Of a stretch of DNA of 64,000 nucleotides, positions 25,425-38,839 are shown in pieces. The stretch spans positions 3,968,001-4,032,000 of the forward strand of contig QEYB01001046.1 in NCBI GenBank assembly GCA_017562135.1, written 5' to 3'. The notes under the pieces were generated by a model. The model ran no database searches. It was not told the DNA's origin and saw nothing but the letters and a program-made list of their open reading frames with translations. Position 1 is the stretch's first letter. Every line of letters begins with the position of its first letter. A program made the position numbers and the translations under genes. Source of the stretch: Dipylidium caninum (taxonomy: Eukaryota > Platyhelminthes > Cestoda > Cyclophyllidea > Dipylidiidae).

Positions 25425-25953
25425 CTACTTTGATGAGAGAACAAGGGCTACTATCAGACCGTAAAGGCCAAGAACTTCGGCGAAAATTAAAATAAGGATC
25501 AAACCGACGAAAATTCGTGGTTCCTTGGAATAGGCACGGGCACCGGCATCGCCAACCATTCCAATAGCATAACCGGCAGCAAGACCACTGAGTCCAACAC
25601 TAAGACCAGCGCCAAGATGCCTTAACGACCTGTCAGAAATTAAAGAGAATTATCGAATAATTACTTTTCCATTGGATAATTGACGTTAACCTCCTGAGAA
25701 ATAACTACCGAAACAACTAATCCATATACTGCGATTATGCCAGCCATTATGACTGGAATAAGTGATTTCATTAGAAGTTCAGGCTTCCGCAAAGCCATAC
25801 AAGATATACCCATACCGGCTTTGGCCGTACCAAAAGCAGCACCCAATGCTAAAATATAGAACCAAAAAGTGCCATGTTACCACAGAATATCATCGAAGCA
25901 GAAGCTCCCAAAATCCCAAAAAACGGCACATACACGGGAGGCGCCGACGACAT
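25425..25953 (-). CDS. ATP6V0C: V-type ATPase 16 kDa proteolipid subunit c
   Basis: Proton-carrying c-ring subunit of the Vo sector of the vacuolar H+-ATPase, in endomembranes and some plasma membranes. Three exons: 25881-25953, 25665-25848, 25425-25629; introns of 32 and 35 nt; spliced length 153 aa (human 155). The four-TM duplicated structure is visible: [28 protein letters not shown] and [19 protein letters not shown] in the first half, and [19 protein letters not shown] then [17 protein letters not shown] in the second. The Glu in IFAEVLG is the conserved proton-binding residue. The start is the only ATG in phase with the first TM ([13 protein letters not shown]). The frame is clean and the assignment firm. 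Confidence 0.96.
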
Positions 25954-27089
25954 GATAAGATCAGCAACCACACGATCAAAAGGAGCGGGTTGCGAGATCT
26001 GATACTAAACATGAAGTAGATAAAATTGCAAATTTTGCAAAATTATAAATAGCTTGCGTTTGTAAATAATATTTACACGTCATATTTGGCATAATTTGAC
26101 AAATTTAACTTAAAAAACCAGTTTAATTTGCGATAGGATTAAAACAAATCTCTTTATTACAAGTTCATACTATTTTAGGCCAACAGAAGTTCGAGGTGTT
26201 ATGGCGGAGCTTGTATATCAAGGCACAAATCTTAGAGATGATGATATGTAGGGTAGCTTTGCGAGTTAGTTCTGGAGACGCTTTGGCAACACCACTTTAA
26301 CACCGATACGTCCATGAATACCGAAGACAACAGTTCGCCTTCATTTAAACCCGGTTCTTAGTTATTTCTTGGATGATAAATACCCTCATTATAATAGGTG
26401 AGATTTGGTTGGAACCTCATGGAAAGATTTTAATCGATAATATGTAAGGCGTAAACCATTTTCAACGAGCGATCCAGTAAAAAACGAAGTATAACCCTTT
26501 TTTGTGAATGGATAACTTTGAAACCTCGCGAACTATAATGAGGTACGCTAGAAGTTATTATATTTCGAGGCGGTCATACATCTCGTACGTTCCTCTTTTA
26601 ATTGTTGGTGTTACTTATAAATTTAGTGATGAGAAGTAATTAAATTATTGGGGTTACGGGAAGCGGAGTATTCATATCAAGGATGCTGCCTTCATCCGAT
26701 CTTCATTCGTAGCCTTTGATGAGTTCGCTTATAGGTCACACCCTTCGAGTACAGGTCTCCTATCCTTAACTATTTCCACGAAATTACGCAGAGCTATCGT
26801 TACTTTCTTGTATACAATAAAAGCCACATTACCGACATTTGCAAATTAAGTGTTTTTGTTTAAATTGGTATTTTCTAGGCCATATACTTGCATTTACGTA
26901 GGCTTTTGATTCCTCGTTTCGCTTAGTAGAAGTGTACTAAGTTAGGTAGGGCTTTAGCTGTTGTGTATGCAATAGGATTAAAAAAACATCTTCATTATTT
27001 CCCCGAATCTTTTTCCATTACGACTACGCGTGGTTTATCACTCCACCGCTTAAGTTTTTACTTCTCTTGGAGTGATTCATCTATCCACC
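25954..27089. other. divergent intergenic region
   Basis: About 1.1 kb between the divergently transcribed V-ATPase c gene (minus) and the hypothetical gene at 27,090 (plus); promoters of both should be here. No coding sequence recognised. Confidence 0.5.
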
Positions 27090-28277
27090 ATGTATAATGT
27101 GCACAAAATGCTCACTCTTGATTCAAACCCATTAATTCGACTCGAGAAACGCTTGGCTTCACTAAGGCACACACATAATGCGGCCCTTGCTCGGAGCACG
27201 TTTTTAGTTGAGAATAACTTCAAAACCAACCGTCAGTTGATGGAGAACTTGATTCTTCGATTGCACTCAGTGGATTCTAAGTCAAAGAAGAACAAGCGAG
27301 TGGCTAGTCGCGGCAAGGTCGGATCGCCTAAGGTACACTCCAGTTTGCTGTTATTCTTTTTTAATTAGAGGTTGCGTGCTGCTAGTGGTAAACCACAAGA
27401 ACTGTTTCATCCCAATTTCCCTCCCTACACGGGTTTCCAGTCGAAATTGCACTCTGTCAAGAGAATACAATTGTCGGAATATTGTGAGAGTCCTGATTCT
27501 ACATTTTTGAAGGATCTAAAAGAGTTGCCTCCCCTTCACCCGGCAGAGGTCGAGACTGTTCTACGTAAGAAAGACACCGGGTTGCGTAATCCTACCCAAA
27601 AAGGAGAGCCTATATTCCCTCCTCCCCCAAATCCATCTTGCACTATTTCTGCTAGAACTCCTGCAATGGAGATTGGCAAATCGGGTACTTCGACCGTGCA
27701 TCGTCTCCGCAAGGGTTCACAATCGTTTAATCAAACGTGGCTCCCGCCAGACAAATACACAATGCCCTCAACTTCATGTCTTGCTAGTTTTTGTCAAAAT
27801 ATGCGACCTGTTGGAATCACGCCATCTCTACCTTCAGATTCATATCCATATGTGGATTTACGTGCCAAATATGATCCTGATTGTTACCAAAATGCGTCTT
27901 CTACCTACGACCACTTTATGCTGTCTGGATTTTCGAACGACTATACTGGCTTCAGTCCGTATACCCGCTCTTCTGGTTACACTACTTGGGCGTCGTTGGG
28001 CAAATATGATCAAAGCATCTCTGGTCGTCTAGCTCAAGGTTCAACATCTGTAACGCCTCCCGATAGTGCACCCAACTACAGAAGCTACCCCTCAACTTCA
28101 TGCCCTGAAAACCCACCTGGATTTGGGACAAATATAACATTTAATCAGTCTTTCCAAAACGACAACTTCATGCATAGCATGCCATCCTACCCGTCTGTGG
28201 AACCTCATCAATCACCGTATGGAATTAATCTGCCTCCATACAATTACCCGCCACCAAATACCACATCATACATGTAA
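27090..28277 (+). CDS. hypothetical Pro/Ser/Tyr-rich protein
   Basis: Two exons, 27090-27332 and 27369-28277, separated by a 36-nt intron (GTACAC...ATTAG). The spliced frame is 383 aa. The start is the first ATG of the frame (27090). The N-terminal 80 residues are rich in Leu, Arg and Lys and probably helical (LIRLEKRLASLRHTHNAALA), ending in a basic patch (KSKKNKR). The C-terminal two thirds is low in charge and rich in Pro, Ser, Tyr, Asn and Gly, with many SY/YP pairs, typical of a disordered region. No domain recognised. The composition fits a nuclear or RNA-associated scaffold, which is only a guess. The exact intron phase and the long clean frame make it a real gene. Confidence 0.7.
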
Positions 28278-28817
28278 TAATTGGATCAATTATTAAGCGC
28301 CGTCTCGTCCTGACCCAATTGTTTGATCATGTCTAACATCACTTTTTTTCTACTAAATAAGTAATTTCGAGTACTTCAACTCGAAACGACTTGTAACATC
28401 TGCAAAGTGGTGTTTCCAACTACGCCGGCATGTCGACTTGCTCCCCCGCGTACCTCCACGCACACACAAACGCACGATCTCAGCCTAAGGTCGTTGCTAA
28501 TTAACCGGGATACCGGTAACCTTTCCAAGTCACTTCACCATATGGCTCGATGAAAAGGATCAGTTATTCTTAAGCGATGCGTGGTCACATCAATCACTGA
28601 ATTCCTTGACACTACCTTTGTAGATCGCTGCGCCATTGAGGCGTCGAATCTAGCAAATGAATTTGACGTTACCATGTTGCTAGACAAAGATTCTTATACA
28701 TAATAAACTGTGTATTTATTAGTGGTTAAGGACTCACAGGAGACATGATTTATTAAGACACACGAAAGGCGAACCGACAATTTCGTGGTCTATGTATGCC
28801 ATCACAAGAAAAGATGG
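28278..28817. other. convergent intergenic region
   Basis: 540 nt between the 3' ends of the hypothetical plus-strand gene and minus-strand TRAP1. No gene is seen; AATAAA-like polyadenylation signals occur (for example near 28,700). Confidence 0.5.
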
Positions 28818-31800
28818 CTAGGCAGGGGACTCCATGACCCTTTCAGAAAGAAGAGTGAGAAGTTGCGAGGTGCGAAGGGCCATCTGGCGGGTCTCGTCGA
28901 GAAGACCAGCGTGAGCCATGGCGGCATCAAAGAGATAGTCAATGAAGGCGATAGCGAGGATGCGATCCTCTTCATGCGAGGGAATATTGGCCACGAGACG
29001 AGCAAGGTAGAGTACCAGCGGATGATGAGAGTTCAACTCCAGCACCGGCTCCATGACCTGGTATTTCTCTACTTCCGATCTGCCAGCCAATGAGGTGCGC
29101 AACAAGTGGCGCATTGCGCCCGCCTCGCGTACTTGCACACAACAGGGATGTTGGGAAAGTCGCTGCGTCACCTCCAAATACCAATCACACATGATAAATC
29201 GCACAGTTTTGCCAATGAGCGATGCGAATGCGCATAGTAAAAAAAGTGGGGCCACGCAATTTCTTGTCCACCAAGTTATGATCTTTATAAGGATCGACTT
29301 TGCCCCCACGGCAAATTAGTGTAGTACGTCTCACGAATAAAATAATGCGTAAAGTAGAATTGCGAATTTGCGGGTGAAAACATTGAGATCAACCTTACAG
29401 TGCAGAAAGCGAAAAATTTAGCCTAGACGGATAAGTGGAAGAACGAATCCATTTGTTGTGGCGTGCGTACTTGATGATTTCCGCCAAGTATGATTACCAC
29501 CCACATCGATGATGAAAAAAAATAGGCTCACCTCAACTTTCTTAACTTTAGGTCCGAGGGTTTTTTCGGCCCATTTACAGACAGCATTTGATTCAGCAAG
29601 CGAAAGACAACCTGCTTCTGATTCTTTCACAGAATTAGCACTTACGGCACCCTCAATATGCAGCTTTTCGATGGAGGAAAAGTTTTTTTGGTCATATTGA
29701 CCCATGTTCATCAAAACCAATTCGTCATAAGGCTCATAGAGGAACAACACCTGAAATGTCAGACATGGGTAGCAAGACTAGTAATCAAAGTGCAATTGTT
29801 CGATTCTGTTTACACTATAATGAAGAGTTAGAATGAAGCTGAATTACCGAAAGTAAGATACAGAAATATGACGATTATGAAGAATTAAAATAAGGCGTTT
29901 AGACTTAATAACACAAATATATAAGCAGTAAATCGCAAACATGGTAAAAACATCAAATGCCAAGCAGAAATGCATACTTCAATTGCACTATGTTTCAGTT
30001 TAATTGCTTCCAAGTATGGAGAAGATTCAGCTAGGTGTCTATTTGGGGCTGAGAGGAAGTAAATATTCCTCTCTCCAGCGTGCATCCGAGAAATGTACTC
30101 ATCAAAGCTGGTTGTCTGACCTTCAGGCAGCGTCGAACTCTCAAAGCGAAGGAGTTTTGCTATTTCTTCACGAGTGGAGTGATCAGGTTCAGTAATGATT
30201 CCTTCTTTCAAATATAGACCAAATTCACTGAGGAATTTTGAAAAATCTATGATATTCCGTTTCGATTCGCACTAATATGAAATGGCGAAGGGAATTAACT
30301 ACGTCAAAAGCAACATACCTCCAGAAAACGAAGAATTCGGGAAGTGAGTATACGATTAATTTTACGAAGGAGGCCGTGGTCCTGAGGCAACTCACGACTC
30401 AATTTTAGAGGAATTTCTTCACTATCAACAACACCACGAATGAAACGCAGCCACCGAGGTAACAATCCCTTGGCTTTGCTCATAATAAGAACCTGTAGAG
30501 AAAAATTCGTTGAGTCAATGGGTTTCCAGGAGCGATCGACTCTGTCAAATATTTACAAGAAACTATTGATTTTCCTAATAACCCAAATAGTCAAGCTGCA
30601 ATAATAGTAACCTTTCGACTGTAAAGCGACAGAGAACTATCTTCCTCCTTGGCAGCTTCGAACATGGTCGGTTTCATGGATGGGACAAACAAGAGTACAC
30701 GCAAATCAACAGGAGAATCGGTTTTGAAGACGATGCGATAATTGGGAGTGTCATAACTATTATTGGTAATGAATCGGTAAAATGATGTGTACTCTTCTTC
30801 GGTTACCTGCAAGTGATAAAGTTAAAAAAGTAACTACGAGTAAATGTCCGAACAAGAAGAAACTATCAACAAGGTTCTACGAAGATTTATCCGAAGAAGT
30901 CACCTTTGAAGGATCTTTTGCCCAAAGGGGTTCAATGACGTTAGTCTGTTTACCATTAAGGAAAACCGGCACACCAATAAAGTTGCTGTACTTGCGGATA
31001 GCACTACCGACCGCGGAGTCGGTTGAGAACTCGGCAGAATCTTCCTTCAAGTGAATAATAACTTTAGTTCCCGGAATAGCGATATCAGAGTCCGAAATAG
31101 TGTAAGTGCCATCCATGCCATTCGAAGACCAGCAGTGACCCCTTTTGTCATCTGCATTATCTTGACTCATGGAATGAACTTCAATCTAATAAGTGAAATT
31201 TTCAAAAATTAGGTGAATAAAATCTGAATTTGAACTAAGACAGTGTTGGTTAAGTTTGGAATATGTTTAAAAAATAGCAACAAGTGGTAAGATATGAGGA
31301 TAAAGTGAGGGTAACCCCAAGAACTCACTTTATCAGCCACCATGAAGACGGAATAGAATCCAACACCAAATTGACCAACTATGTTAGAAGCATCATTTGA
31401 CAGATTGTCCTGTTTCATTTGAGCGACATATTCCCTGGATCCTGATCTTGCAAAGTTCCCAGGTTTTTCTCCATTTCAGAAGCTGTCATACCTATCCCAT
31501 TATCGGTTATCGTAAGTGTTCGAGCATCTTTGTCCGTTGTTAAGTGGATTTCCAGTGGACCTCCAGGTCCTTTTACGGCCCCCGAAGTTTGCAAGAAGCG
31601 TAGTCGCTCAACCGCATCGCTCGCATTCGATATTAGTTCACGCAAAAAAATCTAAGATAACTGGGTGCGTGAGTAATTAACAAGAGAAAATCATTGTTGC
31701 TCCATTTATCTGAGCCCAATGGCCAGTTTGAGTAATTATAATATACTAGCAATAAAAAGTTACAAGAGATAGATAAATACAAATAGTAGATATAAAAGTT

Positions 31801-32140
31801 GAAATAAAGCAAGTATCCAGCGAAAAGTTTTAACTCTTACCTCTTTGTCAGAATACAGCGACCTAGAAACTATATCCAACAGTCTGTTAGTATCTGCCCG
31901 AAATGAAGTTGTTTTGGTACCATACTGTGATGAAATTTGGTGTTCAGATTCAGACAGGAAATAGCTTCGATGGAGTAAATGCTGAATAGGAGATATAATT
32001 TGAATCCTGGCACGTCTGAAGCAGGCATGCCCATGTCTAACAAGAGGGCACTTAGTTGCATTTCGAACCACCGAGCTGTTAAAGGCTACATAGAGCAAAA
32101 AAGCGTCGAACATTACTCTGTATGTTATTAAAGGCCTCAT
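28818..32140 (-). CDS. TRAP1: TRAP1, mitochondrial Hsp90 chaperone
   Basis: ATP-dependent Hsp90-family chaperone of the mitochondrial matrix. Eight exons in transcript order: 31841-32140, 31329-31651, 30904-31185, 30612-30806, 30319-30492, 29978-30271, 29532-29750, 28818-29171. The sum is 2141 nt, one short of a whole number of codons; restoring one base gives 713 aa (human 704). The N-terminus is basic and Ser/Arg-rich, as in a mitochondrial presequence. The GHKL ATPase domain shows LYSDKE, RELISNASDA (catalytic Glu, Mg2+-binding Asn), DNGIGM and VGQFGVGFYS. The middle domain shows WLRFIRGVVDSEEIPL and LSREL. The C-terminal dimerisation region shows LYEPYDELVL and an AGAMRHLL/AMAHAGL block. 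The break is in exon 2 near 31,453: just after NLGT the frame must shift by one base to continue ARSGSRE. A single missing base is far likelier than a pseudogene, since all else is intact. Confidence 0.94.
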
Positions 32141-32889
32141 ATTTCTCCTATATTAAGAAACTTTTTGGGAAGTGGGTGTTTGATAACGACTGAGGATATT
32201 TTATACCCATAACACACATCATTTTCCCGCAACACTGACGGCAAAGGATCCACGTCAATTTACTTCTTTGGAGGAAGACATAAAAAATTGTCAACAAACC
32301 ATAAGCCACGAGTAACGCATTATTACAAGAAATAAAAACTTGCCAATGGAAAACATGCTGTGCACAAACTGCGTGCCGCGCGTGAAGGCAAATACGTTTA
32401 AACGTCGGATTAGGTAAGTAAATCCGCTCTCCAGGTATTCACATTAATTAAAATAGATATTTTAACAATGACTAGAGTGCAAAATTTACCCTCAATCAGT
32501 TGCCATTCAATTAGCGTGACAGTTAAAAGAAATGCACGATTCATACATCCGATCATGACATGGCCAACTAAACCTCGTCAGTTCGGTCAGTCGAAGCCTA
32601 CCCACAGTGCCATCTGCGCAAGCGTCACGAATCCCACACCCCGCAAGCTGAAACATCGTTTAATACGTCGCTCTCCACCCCACATAATGAGTGCAAACGC
32701 ACCACAATCAGGGACCAAGTCACGTCTCCCAACCACAGCATACCTGTCCCGAACAATTCTACCCAAACTACGCCACACATCAATGCATCACGCGCCTCCC
32801 AATTATGATTAACTGACAATAATAACACCAGGCCGACCTACACTTACAACCAGACCCCACCGCATTTAAGTGTAATCATAAGGTTCATT
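32141..32889. other. intergenic region, possible dispersed element
   Basis: Between TRAP1 and PUS10. The segment 32,470-32,850 differs from its surroundings (C-rich on plus, no A/T runs) and is open on both strands (114 aa plus; 67 aa minus). It looks more like a fragment of a dispersed repeat than a gene, but no terminal signals are visible. Confidence 0.35.
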
Positions 32890-35800
32890 TTAAGAGGGCA
32901 TTTCAAATGCTTTAACAAACTTAGGAGGCCAGTCATGTTCAACGGCGATAACATCAAGAGCGACCAGATCTATTGGACAAGATAAAAGGGATGACAGGCT
33001 AGGCCGAGTTCGGCCAAGATCCCCGTGCACTAGCTCCTTTACGTAGGTCCCGGCTTCACAACAGAGTTCTAACAGGAAGAGTTCCTCTTTGGGGTATCCA
33101 TTGGCATGAGCTGCAAATTCAGTCAGCTATAAAGAACGGAAACAGTCAGACAACATTCAAGCTGAGCCCATGATATGGAGGGATGTTTAAAAGGCAAATG
33201 TCAGTATGACTTAAAATAAAGACAACTAGCAGGTTTCCTGAGTGACGTGACAGGGTTAAGCGAAAATGTAAGGAAAACGCGTGACTACATCAAGGGAATG
33301 GAAGGGTAAATAAATAATGAAAGACCCGATCTCAAATAACGTCAAAATGAGAACACTTTTAAACAACAGTCTGGAGAGTGAATGTTTAAAAATAGCCCTC
33401 CATATAAGGTTATAAATCTCCTAATCAGTTTATCGAACTTTTAATAGTGTTTACACCAATGGCTTAGGTAAGTGTATGCAAAATTTAACAGCACCTAGAA
33501 ATAGATGTCATACGCTCGAATTAAATCGTTTTCGGCGTAGGTGCAAATTCATGACAAATGTGAACCGTTCAATGAAATAGAATCTGTAATGGCACTTAGT
33601 TACGCCATTTATTCAAACCATAGTCTAGCAAAGAAATAAAATGAGTCAATTGCAATTAAATATATAACTTAGAGAGGAATATGGTAAACGTTATCGTTGG
33701 CAATTGATTTCAACTCTAAAAAAGGGTAATAATTGAGAGTCTAATCTGCGAACAAAATTCTCGATACAAAAGGCGACATTAGAATAGGCTCACATTATCT
33801 TTAAAGGAGATTCATTCGAGCAAAAGTTTTTAATCATACAGTGTATAATCGGAGACAATAGAATGAAGTTGAAATACCCGAGGCAAAAAGCTGGAATTTT
33901 ACTTGCCAAAAAAGATGCATTTTCCTTAAGCACATTGGTAGCATAATCGGCCAGACGTAAAGAAATAATATCACGCGTCCGGGATATCAGAGAACGTCGA
34001 TGAAGAACCCTAATGGGAGTCAGTTGCTCGATGGAGAACCGTCCAAATGATAGATAGGCAATATCACAGTCTAGGTCGGCCTGGTATGCGAGTTCGTTCG
34101 GTGGCCACTGCAGGGTAGATGGCAGCACATCATTGTTTGGACCCTGAGACAGCGCACGAAGCCGGGAATGGAGCAGACGGACTCGATCCGTAGTGAGGCC
34201 GCCTTGAGGACACCAGCAGAGTGCGCGATAACGCTTCCGCTTCTCAACTTCACCGCCCTTCAAGGAAGAATTTGCAGATGCGGCGCCAACAACCTGTCGA
34301 TAAGTCAAAAATATAAATGAGAGATGCAATACTCACATTGTATTCCTGACCTGACATACTTGGTGTTTTAACTTTAAATCTATGCACAAGTTGATATAGT
34401 GAAAACTTACCTGTAGGTCACGGACAAAAACTCGACTATCAGTAGAATTGTTGATAAAATCAGCCAGCCACGAAAGATCATTTGCACGATCGTAAATCTT
34501 GGCACACACCGTCTGTTCAGCAGACAGCAATGAACGATTCCGCAATACCGAACTGAGCGTTCGATTATAGGACTTCAGTTCTAGTGCAAATGGGCGACCC
34601 AGGCCCAAGCATCTAGAAAAACAAGGGTTGCGTGAGAAATCAACCATTAATATAGTTCCAATAGAGGGCCAACCTTTTTCATCATAAATCCAAGCATGAA
34701 TATCAGATAAACGTGGCTTATTTAGCCTAGGAAAAGAACAACTTTCCAAAAACACGAGAAAACAAAACTGTGACATATCACAAGGATCGGTACGTAAGGA
34801 TAAATTAAGGCAATTTATAACTTCTCATTTAAAACAATAAATTCCATCATTCAGAGATGAGATTATAACGAAAAAAAGTTTTCCATAAGGCAAAGAAATA
34901 AAAATACTAGCTGAGAAAATTGCCAATAAGTTGAGGGCTGGTTTTCAAGTAGAATATTTAGGAATCAACTTAGTATTCAGAGCAGAATGGAGAAGGCCCA
35001 CGCGACACAGCTCCTGAGAATAGAAAGTCTATTTATATAAATCACCCAAAAAGCTACCGCGAGTACCTCACGTCAATATCCTCGCGACCGGAACTGACAA
35101 AAGTGAAGGTGGTATTCGGACCAAAAATTGCAATTACCGGACCAGCAATCAGTTCCTCCACTGATGAATCCAGCTTGCGTTCTCCATCAATAAACCAGGG
35201 GGTTTGGGGCAAGATGCGGCTCAACTTCACATAACGCCCTGCTACTATGAGTGGAGCAGTGCGGGAAACCACCACGGAGACCATTTCGACAAATGGCAAC
35301 ATGTGGCCATGAGCTTTCTCCATTTCCAAGCTAATAGGAAGACAATAAAATCGGGTGCAAAAGGGGAGTTTGAAGCAGTTTGGTCAGGCACCGATGCTGT
35401 AGATGATCGACACGTTTTGAGGAGGTAAAAAGACTAAATATTAATCAATGCAGTAGAATATATAGAACCACTTATGCTTAAACACCACTTCAAAAAGTAA
35501 AAGATTCAAAATAAGTAACATAAGTAGGGAAAAGGATTAAATAAGAGTTAAAACAGTTAAATTTACACAAATTTCCAGGGATCTGAGATAGATGATATCA
35601 AACAGAAAGAATGGAAGCTCCTAGCCATACTGCCGGTATACACTAAATTTCAATAGGTAAAATACTTGAGCACTTCGTCCAGAAATATCCTATCCGGAAG
35701 AAGATTGAGTAACTTCTTCAGAGAAGCGCGAGACAACTGTGTTTGAGGAGCGATCGCACCTTCATCAATACAGTGCTTATGCCGCTTCCCGTAACGTCTG

Positions 35801-36924
35801 CGCGTCTCATAACTTTGTGGCAGATAGGATGCGTATTCGTGCGGCTTACAGTAGCCCTTGATAGCAACCAAGAGACGAGAAAGGTCCGAGTTAGCAGTCC
35901 TGAACTCGGCCGGTAGGTCGAAACTGATGAGAAGCTCCACTTGTTCAGTGGATGCGTCAAACCACGAGGGAAGTGGTCTCGAGTCGCGAAATAGTGGTGG
36001 CAGGGAGGCTCGCTCCTCCTAAAGTGCCCAAGAGGTATGACTTCACGTCAGTATATGTATACTTAGTCGCTCAGTTACAAATTAAGCACCGGTTCTCTTT
36101 TAACATGCTTTTAATCAGGCAAATTTTAATAATCTTACACGAAACAGCTCCCTCAAACGACAATATGTGTAATTTCGAAAGACAACTTTTGCTGAGACTG
36201 ATTCCTCTTCGATGTTCTTCACCAGTGACAAACACTTCTTTTCCTTGCATTTCTCTCGAACATAGGCCCAAAAGGCATGATCCCTCAAGGCAAGGTTAAT
36301 CGGCTCCGAAACCTAAAACGTTGAAACAATATTTCATCTAACAGTGAAGTTGTATTTACTATCAGGCAAGATACCCGCATCGCCAAATGGGTCAATAGCG
36401 AGTCTCCACTCCCGTTCACTTTGAAAGAGTTAACAATAAATTCGATGTTATGCCCTAGGTACAGTAAAGCAAGTACAAGAAATTAATAAAAAAATCAGGA
36501 GCTTCTACAGGTATTTAGCATTCAAACACAATCAATGTTGCCGTCCATAAAATCTCTCATGTACGGATATTTACTCTCGCCATTTAAAGTAGACACTATC
36601 CTTTTTAAATAAAAATGTCATCCAAAAACATACGTTCAGTTGGAAAGTTGAGAAATCGAAATCAGTTTGCTTAACTTTCATCAATATTTTGGAGAGAACG
36701 TCAACTACGACATCAGTCGACGCGAAAATACCGCAAACACCGAAACAAAGGGCACACTTCATTATCTCACTCTGAGTTAGTTTAATGCTTTCACGAAGAC
36801 TGTGTGGAAAGCCATAACAATGGAAAGTCGAGCCCTGAAGGAGTCTATGGCGACACAAAAAGCAGAGTTCCAAACGCTCCAAGTAGGAATCGAAAATAAT
36901 GGTTTGTCCTAGTGACTCGCCCAT
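32890..36924 (-). CDS. PUS10: PUS10 tRNA pseudouridine synthase
   Basis: Pseudouridine synthase of the PUS10 family, which modifies tRNA positions 54 and 55 in archaea and eukaryotes. Exon blocks in transcript order: about 36,590-36,924 (start ATG 36924), about 36,155-36,315, about 35,660-36,019, 35067-35330, 34411-34612, about 33,903-34,293, 32890-33126. The N-terminal THUMP-containing part has Cys pairs (CFLC, CALC) where human PUS10 has CPRC and CNVC. The junction of exons 35067-35330 and 34411-34612 recreates SGREDIDVR+CLGLGRPFALEL, the catalytic motif with its Asp. Later come VRDLQ, TPIRVLHRRSL and, in the last exon, EAGTYVKELVHGDLGRTRPS, followed by a DWPP ending as in human. Boundaries of the early exons and the 33.1-33.9 kb interval are approximate, because the phase from the 33.9-kb exon to the last exon is unresolved. 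Confidence 0.9.
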
Positions 36925-37761
36925 CTTAATAGAAAACAGATGAGTCAGTTAGGTACCAGGTTAGCAGGAGTAAAAATGAAAACTTGTATAGACTGAACAA
37001 AAAATGAGAATAAAAGTGCTCAGGGAACAGAAGAAACCCTCAACAGATATGAGTGAAATCAACAGCGATAGATTTAATTACCATTGCGTATCTAATTGTT
37101 TTTCCCTAGTAGCAGACTCTGGATTACAAAACTGTCCAAAGATACGGACAGTTTCAATTTCGTCAGAATGTTCGATAATAAGCAAAATAAAATGATTTAC
37201 CAAACATAAATAAAAACTAATACGTCAAGTTTTTGTTAATCAAATAGAGAAATTCGAGTCTGAAACGCAAGAAGTACAATTGGAAATAGAGGTTAATGTT
37301 AAAAAGTTAGAGGTGGCACATAAAGATAAAGGGAATAAATTGTGCACACAGCCTCTGTAGATACGGCAACTCGAAACTAAACAGATATAACCATAAGCAT
37401 GGAAGTTTTCAGTAGGATAAAAAAACTGCAAAATGGTACTATCACACTTCCTGCTGCGAAGCAAAACATCCTATCTACGTATGGAATGATTTGCGCAAAA
37501 TAATCAAAGAAAAAAAGATTCAGGGTCTAAATGGATGTATTTTAAATAGAATCCAATGTTGGTTCAGGAAAATATTCAGAAATGCACAGAAATTAAGCAC
37601 AACATGAAATCTGGTTACAAGTAGCATTTGGAGGTGCGTAGATGCTTCCACTATCTTTGAAAGACACAAATAAAAATTACATATCCAAGCACTGAAAAAA
37701 CGGGTGACGGAAAGGCGGGGAACCAAGTGATATGCGCCGCAGTAAGTGAAGAAAATGACTT
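36925..37761. other. intergenic sequence
   Basis: AT-rich DNA between the PUS10 start and the PCGF stop, both minus strand. Short minus-strand frames (37,240-37,464; 37,520-37,912) lack family features; the latter overlaps the C-terminal coding exon of PCGF in another frame. Confidence 0.45.
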
Positions 37762-38839
37762 TTATGTCGCCAATCGTTTTCTTTTTTTTGTTATTGGCGA
37801 AGAAACGGATGACGATCGGGAACGTGGAGGGGGCAAATGTGAGCCCCACAAAATCGCACGACTGTCGGTGAAGCGATAGAGTAGTGGCAAAATACGACGG
37901 TGAGTTGGCCAAGCGTAGAGAAATGCAAGTTCCCGAAGGCTATGAGCTGGCTCCAGGTATTCACAGTGGAGAAATATATCCACACTCCACGAGCCCAAGG
38001 ATGAGATGTTGTAGTGTTTAGCCAGAAGTAAACGCTGCAGATGAGCTATAGTACAGGAGGCTGGGCAAAGAAGATACATGGTAGCATAAATCGTTTGATT
38101 AGGAGACGATGATGAATTAGATGAGGGAAGGTAAAGGGGATCTAAGGAGAGACTGACACTTTCCGTCGAATCTATGAGACAGGAAATAGACGTGGCAGGT
38201 GGTAAGGATTTCATACCACGACGTTTAACGAAGTGATTTGGGAAAGGTACACAACGCGAGAGAGAACGAGTAGCCAACGGAGTGGGTGTTGGAGACGACA
38301 AGCCTACAGAATCGGATTGATCTCAATCAAATATTGAAAAATCACATATGATACAAAAAGTAGTCAATCCATACAAAAAACCACATATACGGCATTCTTA
38401 GAAAACATACAAATACACTCGTACCAGAAACAAAACTATCGACTGAGCCGGCATCTTCCAAGACCTGTGATTCTTTGCAAGAAAGTCGGACCTCACGAAT
38501 AACCTTAGACGGATTTTTTAGGTAGCGTTTATGAAAATCAGCAATTCGGTCAATTTCAACTTTGAGGAGTCCAGGAACAAGTTTGTAAACAACGCGCTGG
38601 AGGGTAACATCAGGACGCAGTGCATCGCAATCAGATGATGGACGACTTTCCAGTATTAAGGTTTGACAAAGAGGACATACGTTATTCGATTCCGCTATAT
38701 ATTTCAATATACAACTGCGGCAGAAGGCATGAATGCAATTCGTAAGCACAGTCGCATCGATAAGATAGCCACCGCACAATCCACAAATCAAGTGACCATT
38801 AAGGAGAGAGAGATTAATATTCTTGGAGTGTTGCATCAT
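37762..38839 (-). CDS. Polycomb group RING finger (PCGF) protein
   Basis: Partner of RING1 in Polycomb repressive complex 1, nuclear. Two exons, 38425-38839 and 37762-38303, joined in phase across a 121-nt intron; 318 aa. The N-terminal RING is complete: CGLCGGYLIDATVLTNCIHAF, then CRSC and CPLC supply the C3HC4 ligands with PCGF-type spacing, followed by the PCGF hallmark VVYKLVPGL. The C-terminal RAWUL domain is visible in exon 2 (LCPASCTIAHLQRLLLAKHYNI ... VDIFLHCEYL ... LAFLYAW), and the chain ends in a basic KKRKR. The middle is Ser/Pro-rich. Closest to the PCGF3/5/1 group rather than BMI1 by RING sequence, but the subtype is not decided. Start: two adjacent ATGs at 38839 and 38836. Confidence 0.92.

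Noticed and set aside
32468..32850. Possible short gene or SINE between TRAP1 and PUS10
   Set aside because: Open on both strands but no start context, splice sites, tail or flanking duplications visible.
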